Below are positions 57,408 through 64,000 of a stretch of DNA of 64,000 nt, one piece after another (position 1 is the stretch's first letter; every line of letters starts with the position of its first letter). The stretch covers positions 141,718,211 through 141,782,210 of the forward strand of contig CM043966.1 of the NCBI GenBank assembly GCA_014529385.2, in the 5' to 3' direction. The DNA comes from Adiantum capillus-veneris (lineage: Eukaryota; Streptophyta; Polypodiopsida; Polypodiales; Pteridaceae). Below the pieces are notes generated by a model. The model was not told the origin of the DNA. It made no database searches and saw only the letters and a program-made list of their open reading frames with translations. The position numbers and the translations under genes are program-made.

Positions 57408-58573
57408 CTATGTCCCCCTAGCGGCGAGGAACAAAGCGTGGACCCTGAAGCAAGCTGCCTCGTGGTCTGCTGCGGAATCGTCGAGAAAGCGAGTGAACCC
57501 GTAGTCGAAGAAATCCCAGCGGCGTCGGGGGTCAATGCTCGTCAGACCACGAGGGATAGCTGCAAGGGAAGATGTCTGAATCTGCAGAGGGGGCCGCAAG
57601 AAGGGCTGACGCTCTCTCGCTAGGTGACTCGTGGCAAAAGCGTTGCCAAGGGATCTCCTAGCCACCGGCAAGGGACCAGTCTCCTGAGTCGACTGTGAAA
57701 CTGGAGCAGGAGGGAGGGGAGAAGGAGCTGGGGGGGGGGGGGGGGGGGGGGGGCGGAGGGGAGGAGGAGCGGGGTGGGGCGACAGAGGTGGAGGGGCGAG
57801 GTGGGGAGTGGACGGGAGCAGAGGGCGAGGGGGAGGATGAGGAGGAGGAGGGGAACTTTGACGGGGAGATGGCTGGCGAGGGTGAAGCGGAGGTGGAGGC
57901 TGGCGTAGGGGGCTCCTCCTGCTCAAGAGGACCAAAGCGGTTCCTCGTGGGAACCCACTGCTGCTGAGTAGGCACCTGAGGGCCACTCTGAGTGCCAGGC
58001 TGTCGCTGTGGCCCTTGGCGTCGACGGCCACGGGCCTACTGCCACCCCTCCTTCGTTGGAGCACCAGGCTCGGAGTGTGACTCTCAATCTGTGCGTTGTG
58101 CCGCTGGCTGTGGTTGCGGCCCAGCCTTGGCAGGCTTGGGTTGAGGCTGAGGTGCAGGTCGTGGCCTCCTTCGTGGACAGACCTTCACTAGGTGGCCCAT
58201 CTGTCTGCAAATGAAGCAGTGGTTCGGGAGGCCCGAGTACTCCACACTCTGTCTAAACCAACCCCCACTCACCCGAGGCAGAAGGATGACCTTCGGGAGC
58301 GTGTGGGTATCTCTGACCAAAACTCAAACTGAGGGGATGCCAGCCGCCTTGGCAGCTACTGATGTTGCCGTACGAGGTGTCTTCAGGACAGTCCCGATGG
58401 CGGAGAAGTGGTAGGTACTCCCTTCGTAAACCCGGAAAGCAGACTGAGATGGGGATGTCTGCCTCCTCTACTAGCACATCCGAAGTTGGGTCAAAACCAT
58501 GTCGCCACTGTCGAAAGAGGGCGCGTGATGCTCGGATGGCCAGTGGACTCATAGCTATGACCTTGGAAGCCAT
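57408..58573 (-). pseudogene. LINE ORF1 (RNA-binding protein)
   Basis: The start is placed at the ATG at 58573 (MASKVIAMSPLAIR). After a frame slip near 58450 and a TGA near 58325, the frame reaches a knuckle CX2CX4HX4C at 58218-58177 (CFICRQMGHLVKVC). The rest is Pro/Ser-rich; a 24-base G run at 57730-57753 (C on the coding strand) lies in a polyproline stretch. ORF1 proteins coat LINE RNA. The repeated C runs probably caused the frame slips. Confidence 0.7.
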
Positions 58574-58694
58574 CTCGGAGGTCTTGGAGGAGGGGCAGGC
58601 AGCGGGGAGGGGAGGGGGGGGGGGGAGGGAAGCAAGGTGTGCGCAGGTGGGCAGCAGGCAGCGAGCTCGCCTGAATCTCGGGGCGTTGACCTCT

Positions 58695-58710
58695 AGGTAG
58701 AGAGATACTT
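58695..58710. repeat. LINE target-site duplication, right copy
   Basis: AGGTAGAGAGATACTT, identical to 52479-52494; RE6 sequence resumes here. Confidence 0.95.
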
Positions 58711-59775
58711 CTTTTGGCCGAGACTCAAAAAGGATGTGGAAGAGTTTGTGCGCAATTGCTTGGTATGCCAGAAGGTCAAGTTTGACATGCATAAGGCACA
58801 GGGATTGTTACAGCCTTTACCCATACCCACCCACCCCTGGGAAAGTATTGCAATGGATTTCATTTTTGATCTCCCAAGAACACAGAATGATCACGATGAT
58901 TTTCCGATTACATGGCACGTCTGAGACCATTGTCTTCGACAGAGACCCCAGCGGAGAACATTGGCACGCAGTTGCAGTTCTCGTCATCGTTCCACTTGCA
59001 AACCGCTGGGCAATTTGATATTGCCAATTTAGTGGTTTTAGATTTATTGAAGTCTTGTATCTCGGATTAGAAGACTCAATGGGAAAAGAACTTACCTTTG
59101 GTGGAATTTGCCTACAATAACACGATACACTCTTCGACGGGGAAGACGCCATGTGAGATTGTTGAAAGTGTTGCGAAGGTTCCATCCTTCCTGAGCACGA
59201 AAGATTAGATATTTGAAGCGGATGAATATTCACGAGATTTGGATACAGCTTTTGCCAAGGTTCGCGAGACTTTGCAGGAGTCTCAAGAACGACAGAAAAA
59301 GGTAGCGGATCGCCATTGCCGCGGAACTGAAGGAGGATGATTGGGTGCTCTTATTTTTGAGAAGGCACGCCTAAGAAAGAAAAAGGGAAAGGAGAGGCTT
59401 TTTCCAAAGCTTAGTATGCGATACTACGGACCTTTCCAGATTACTGAAAAGATAAATGATGTCTCCTTCCGATTGAAACTGCCAGATACTTGGAGGATTC
59501 ATAATGCATTGCATGTGAGTCTCTTGAAACCTGTTAAGGGTGATGTGCCTGATGATGGGGAGCCTGATGAGCAACCCGCAGTGGAAGAAAACGAGGAGAC
59601 CCTTGTTCTTGAACAGATTTTGGCACATACGGATACGAAGAAAGGTAAAGTCCGAAGGCGGTTCTTGGTTTAGTTCAAGAATTTTCTTGCATTTGATGCG
59701 AAGTGGATGGAGGAGGACTACCTAGAAGATACTCCTCGGATTGTGAAACTTTACCTCAATGCTTTTGGTTTAGCA
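58711..59775 (+). pseudogene. RE6 integrase end and chromodomain
   Basis: Begins mid zinc module (CLVCQK near 58760) and the first core Asp (MDFIFDLP). About 300 bases of the core after 58915 are scrambled or deleted. From 59030 the late core returns (EFAYNNTIHSSTGKTP), then ORF 59341-59673 with the integrase tail ([20 protein letters not shown]) and a chromodomain start ([21 protein letters not shown]). A TAG at 59671-59673 replaces a Lys codon; the chromodomain continues to FKNFLAFDAKWMEEDYLED. Chromodomains steer integration to heterochromatin. Confidence 0.8.
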
Positions 59776-59831
59776 TAGTCTACTCCAAATGGAACCCAGA
59801 ATTCAGCGTGGTCGGAGATCTGGTGCAGTGG

Positions 59832-60387
59832 TGTCACAAAGTGATGACGTGGCGGACAGCAGAAACCCTAATTTCTGCTAGAAACCCTAAAATTCCTGCA
59901 AACCCTAATTTCTGCCAAAAACCCTAATTTCCGGAAATCGCGGAGGTGAAAAAGCAAAATTTTTTTTTTTTGGGGGGAATTTTCGGCAACGCAAATCTTA
60001 GCTTTTTGTTATGATCTGGGAAAAAGAGGGCTTGCTTTTTACTGACTCTCATTGAGAGAGAGAGAGAATCTGCTTTTGCTTTCAAGCTTTTGGGGCTTTG
60101 CTTTTGGGCATCCCTTGTAACCTTTAAATTAAGTGGTGAGGGCTTCACTTCTCAGAGCATCTGGACGCAGAGTCTGAGAGTGAAACCCTAACTGCTCTCT
60201 TGTACTTTGAAGATTGATTAATACAAAAAGAAATACCGAAAGGGGTGCCAGTCTTTGGGGCCAATATCTCTAGGCACGGAACTCCGCCGGGCCAGTGTAA
60301 AATCTATTGTGATCTGTGAATTGTTTGAAGTGGTTATTTGGTGCTGTCGTGATTGATTCTTGACTTGGAGTGTCCAAGTCTGTTACA
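59832..60387 (+). repeat. LTR shared by RE6 (3') and RE8 (5')
   Basis: 556 bases, TGTCACAAAG to CTGTTACA. It closes RE6 on its left and opens RE8 on its right, where a perfect primer site follows. Four exact AAACCCTAA motifs lie at 59863, 59882, 59900 and 59918. No polypurine tract is obvious before 59832 (CTGGTGCAGTGG). Confidence 0.9.
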
Positions 60388-60388
60388 G

Positions 60389-60400
60389 TGGTATCAGAGC
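60389..60400 (+). other. RE8 primer-binding site (tRNA-iMet)
   Basis: Exact TGGTATCAGAGC, one base after the LTR edge. Confidence 0.95.
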
Positions 60401-60458
60401 ACGGCCGATTTCTCTTCTACGGGAAATCCGATCCCCGAATTTTTTTTCCGCGGCACCT

Positions 60459-62070
60459 ATGGCTTTAGGCAATGATCAGTCGACTCCCTCTGCATCTGGA
60501 GATGCGGGCTGGGATCACAACGAAGATTCAGACAGAGTGTATGGCCCGCCTCGGCCTACTCAGGCGGAGCAACGAGAGATAGAGCGTCGTCAATTGATTG
60601 GTGATGCAACAAAGATGATGCTCAATTTTGTCAAGGACCCGAAGATGGCAAAATATATGAACCAGACCTCTTTGGAAGAGGTACAGATGGAGTGGCAGAG
60701 AACCACAACACCACTCCCGAAACCCGCTCTCAAGAAACCTTCTGCCTCCAAGAAAATATACGGAGAAGGAACTGGAGAACGTGGTTGATGCACGGATTGC
60801 TCAGCTTTTTGACGCGCAAAAGAAAGGCAAAAAGCACGGCAAAAAGCAGAAGAAAGGCACTGACTTCCCGGGATATTTGGGTTGTCGGTCGACTTTTGAC
60901 TAGGCAAAGAAACAGAAGAAGCGTGTTCGATTTGAAGGAGTACCCAGTTCTTCTTCTTCTTCTTCTTCTTCTTCTGATAGTTCTTCTAGCTCTTTAGATT
61001 TGAGCGAAGAAGATAGAAAAGGTTAAAAAGCGAAGCAAGAAACAAAGCTTCGGAAAGGCAAGAAAAAGGCAAAGAAGGCTACATCTCGCCCAAAGACTGA
61101 CAGTTCTACTAAGGACTCATCTACAGACAGCTCAGATTCCGATGACGGAAAGTTTTATGCGAACAAGAAGAATTTTTACAAAGCCAACCAGTATGACTTT
61201 CTCAAAGATAAAAGCAAGAAAGTCCGAGAGTTTAAGGAAGGTGGCCACTCGATCAAGTTTCAAGATACTCCGATGCTTCGAAGGCTTTGTCTTTTATACA
61301 GCAGTTTGACATTGCTTTCGCGGGAGGACGCTATTCAGAGCACTCGAAGATTCTGAGAGCTGCCTCTTACTTTAAGGGGAATGCTCGTACTTGGTGGTCC
61401 ACGCTTCTTTTAAACAAGATTGCGCCAGTTACATGGCTGAAATTTAAGAGGCTTTTTATTTCTTCTTGGTTGATGCAAGAGTTTGAACGAGATATACGAG
61501 CTGCTTGGAACCATCTTCAGATGACCAAGAGCGATACAGTAAATACTTACTGTGAAAGATTCTGGAGCTCTTTCTACCCGCCTCTTCATTCAAGAAGATC
61601 TTGTTTAGAGAACAGATTGAACGGTTTACCTTGGGTCTACCTACAGAGATCCGAGATCATTGCTTGGAACAGAAGTCAGCTTCTATTCAGGAGTTGATGA
61701 GTCATGCGAAGCGGGGCTTTGCCATTCACTCTGGCAGTCTGACCTACCCCACAGATGAGGCCATGACACAACGAGCCGAACAGACTTCTAGGAATGAAAG
61801 TAGAAAGAAAAAAGAGCAACCAAGAGAAAAATGATGCACGACCCAAGCTTACTCTTGAGGAGAGAGCTCGCTTCATCAGAGAGGGGAAGTGCTTTGGATG
61901 CGGGGAACATGGACATATCTCCGCGAAGTGCCCTAAAAAGGCATAGAAAGAACAGAATGATAAGAACGACGACGGGCCTGGGAGTTCGAGAGCAGCTGAG
62001 GAATGTGGCAGAAAAGGCAGATAGAAAAGCAGAACTGGTGCCACATGGCGTGGGACCTGAACCGAATTAA
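60459..62070 (+). pseudogene. RE8 gag
   Basis: ATG at 60459. The first frame breaks near 60757 where one base is inserted relative to RE6. A TAG at about 60901-60903 replaces Lys. The polyserine stretch (60947-60985) and capsid core follow (61287-61560: FIQQFDIAF, ARTWWSTLLLNK, EFERDIRAAW), with another slip near 61590 and the frame MFREQIERFTLGLP from 61601. The knuckle CFGCGEHGHISAKC is at 61890-61931. The family gag is about 500 residues. Confidence 0.8.
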
Positions 62071-62420
62071 ATGAATGAAAGTACAAAATTTGCCGCTTTT
62101 GGGGCAAAGTGAAGGATCAGGAAGCTCTTTTGAAGGAGCCAAGGCCAACTTCTTTTCACTTGGAATTGGCGGCTCGATTTGGAATTACGCCCGACAGACT
62201 GACGCCATAGGCGGAGGTAGTTCGACTGGCACCCGGATGGGATGTTTCCATTACACCGAGCATTGGCAAACTTTGTTTGCAATGACAGGGGTGTTCAGGG
62301 CACGCGAGTGACGTTCTACTCAGGATCCCTTGGTACCACAAGAACTACGTCGTGGTTGACTACCGGGCCGAGAAAGCGACTTTGATAAATGAAGGGCTTA
62401 GAGATTGTACTTGATGAACT
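62071..62420 (+). pseudogene. RE8 protease remnant
   Basis: The stretch SFHLELAARFGITPDRL (near 62150-62200) is the helix that follows the active site in RE2 (ISTKFATKLGI). The D-[ST]-G loop itself cannot be found in any frame just upstream, so the active site is lost or deleted. Several stops follow. Confidence 0.5.
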
Positions 62421-62519
62421 TCAGTTTCTTACTCATTCTTTTGGGAGAGAATTGAACGATGGATAAAGGTTGAATATGTTTTGACCTGATCAAAAGAAAG
62501 CCAAGATTTTTCTCCACAC

Positions 62520-63900
62520 TCATGCCGATTGCTTTTCAGAGGGCCTGAAGATCAATGATCAAACCATTGATCTGATATCTGGAAGCACGCCACCGAATCG
62601 GCCACCTTACCGTGTGAGCCGAGTACAGAATGAAAAGATTATGACCCCAATGAAAGACCTCTTGGAAAATGGTCTTGTCCAGCCTAGTACTTCACCGTAT
62701 TGCTCTCCAGTGTTGTTGGTTTTGAAGAAAGACGGATCTTGGAGAATGTGCATCGATTATAGAGCTCTCAACAAATCACCATCAAGAACAGATTTCCGAT
62801 TCCTAGGATGGATGATATACTGGACAGGTTACAAGGACCCTCGTGCTTTAGCAGGATTGACTTGAAGAGTAGATATCATCAGATCAAGATAGCACCAGGA
62901 GATGTCTACAAGACAACTATTCGGACGACTTTTGGGTTATTTGAGTTTTTGGTGATGCCTTTTGGCTTAACCAATGCTCCTGCGACATTTAACCGGATGA
63001 TGGACATGATTTTTCGAGAGTACACACTATTTGTTGGCACTCTCTTTGACGACATCATTGTTTTCTCCAAGAATGAGACAGAACACAGAGATCATCTGCT
63101 TCAAGTCTTTCAGGCATTACGAGATTACACATTAGTGATTAATGCAAAGAAAAGTGAATTTTTCCTACCAGAGATACACTATTTGGGACACATTGTGTCA
63201 GCAGCAGGAGTGCAAATGGACCCGGCCAAGATAGAGACTATCCGTGATTGGCCCGATTTGAGGAATGTCCATGAAGTTAGAAGCTTCTTGAGACTGTGTT
63301 CGTACTACAGGCGGTTCATACGAAAGTTTGCAGAGGTTGCTTCCCCTTTGCATACCTTGACACAGAAAGGAGTACATTTTTCGTGGGGACCCACAGAGGT
63401 GACTGCCTTTCGGACATTGAAAGAGAAATTGACTACGGGACCTATTTTGACTTTGCCGGACTTGCAGAAGTCATTCGAAGTATATTGTGATGCTTGTGGT
63501 CGTAGTTTGGGTGCGGTCTTGATGCAAGAAGGCCATGTCATAGCTTACGAGAGCCGTTTGTTCTCTAGGCCGGAGATGATAGCACAGATCTATGAGAAAG
63601 AGCTTTTGGCGGTTATCCATGCTCTTACTCAGTGGCGGCATTACCTACTCGGAGCGGATTTTACTGTCTTTACAGACCGTCAGAGTTTGTGCTACTTCTT
63701 GTCACAGAAGTAGCTTTCGGAAAAGCAGATGCGGTGGGCGAACATCTTGTCACAGTTCCACTTCCAGATTGTCTATGTGCAAGGACAGAAGAATGTGGTG
63801 GTAGATGCTTTGTCTCGTAAACCGTTGGTTTTGGCTATTTCCGCGATACATCATAGGAGCTTCGAGGATATGGTCGATCAGTATGCCACAGGTACAGATT
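62520..63900 (+). pseudogene. RE8 reverse transcriptase and RNase H
   Basis: ORF 62614-62865 has CSPVLLVLKKDG and MCIDYRALN, then one frameshift near 62780 leads to ORF 62808-63713 with FSRIDLKSRYHQI, MPFGLTNAPATF, LFDDIIVFS and YLGHIVS. RNase H follows: VYCDACGRSLGAVL (first Asp), YEKELLAVIHAL (Glu), FTDRQSL (Asp). A TAG at 63711-63713 replaces Gln (CAG in RE6); the frame then goes on (EKQMRWANIL) to VVVDALSRKP. Only two lesions in pol. Confidence 0.85.
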
Positions 63901-64000
63901 TTGCAGATATTTTCACACGGATACGGGATGGGGAGACAGTAGCTGGATACTCCCTTCGGGAAGGCTACTTGATGAAAAAGACTATGTTGTGCGTTACACA

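Larger units (their letters stand above)
52495..58694 (-). mobile_element. LINE (L1-type), nearly full length
   Basis: A 6.2-kb, GC-rich insertion in the RE6 integrase. On the minus strand: ORF1 with a zinc knuckle, ORF2 with endonuclease, reverse transcriptase and C-terminal zinc motif, then a short poly(A) (T run 52493-52503 on the plus strand). A 16-bp target duplication flanks it. GC content is visibly higher than that of all neighbours. Two stops and two frame slips in ORF2 and ORF1 are the only obvious lesions. Confidence 0.95.
60388..64000 (+). mobile_element. RE8: second chromovirus copy, 3' end outside window
   Basis: Same family as RE6: primer site at 60389-60400, gag from 60459, zinc knuckle, a damaged protease, reverse transcriptase and RNase H, cut by the window before integrase. 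It has no insertions inside the window and therefore shows the intact gene order of the family. At least five frameshifts or stops make it inactive. Confidence 0.9.

Noticed and set aside
57695-57967. Plus-strand Gly/Glu-rich ORF in the LINE
   Set aside because: It is the shadow of the minus-strand proline-rich ORF1 part and depends on the G run.

Overview
The window is nuclear DNA of a land plant with a repeat-rich genome. The evidence is plant-type Ty3/gypsy elements (a chromovirus family, Tat/Athila-like elements, initiator-Met and Asp tRNA primer sites), an L1-type LINE with a C-terminal zinc knuckle, a pentatricopeptide-repeat relic, short plant-style introns and telobox motifs. I cannot name the species. 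Nearly every ORF here is a piece of a decaying mobile element, so most 'genes' carry stops or frameshifts.

Left part (1-27 kb). RE1 (minus) is an Athila/Tat-like element whose 3' end leaves the window at the left. Its 5' LTR (6746-7522) sits against the gag of RE2, a plus-strand gypsy element (7523 to about 11900), so RE1 probably inserted into RE2. Positions 11.9-17.4 kb hold two minus-strand coding relics. One is unrecognised (12.3-13.3 kb). The other (15569-17381) is a well-spliced gene whose C-terminal part reads like a circularly permuted DNA amino-methyltransferase. RE3 (minus, 17443-21868) is cut off inside its reverse transcriptase just beside that gene. RE4 (minus, 21869-24857) keeps pol only and has two integrase zinc-binding modules in a row. 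A diverged LTR (LTR-G, 24858 to about 27150) related to the RE7 LTR follows.

Middle (27-39 kb). The sequence is mostly unassigned, with an LTR-like stretch, a PPR pseudogene (about 30445-31060) and the clearest host gene of the window: the first five exons of the DNA primase large subunit (31840-32740). These are in frame, correctly spliced and preceded by an E2F-type site. No later exon was recognised. Next come a deletion-derived hAT element with a BED finger (about 33668-35318) and RE5, a large non-autonomous LTR element (35394-39462).

Right part (39.5-64 kb). This is a nest. RE6 and RE8 are two copies of one chromovirus family in the order LTR-internal-LTR-internal, sharing the central LTR (59832-60387). 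RE6 was inserted into the LTR of RE5. RE6 was then invaded by RE7 (41104-51667, a Tat-type element with an extra archaeal-type RNase H and 1.94-kb LTRs) and by a 6.2-kb LINE (52495-58694, 16-bp target duplication). It has also lost about 1.9 kb between gag and RNase H. The order of events can be read from the boundaries: RE5, then RE6/RE8, then RE7 and the LINE.
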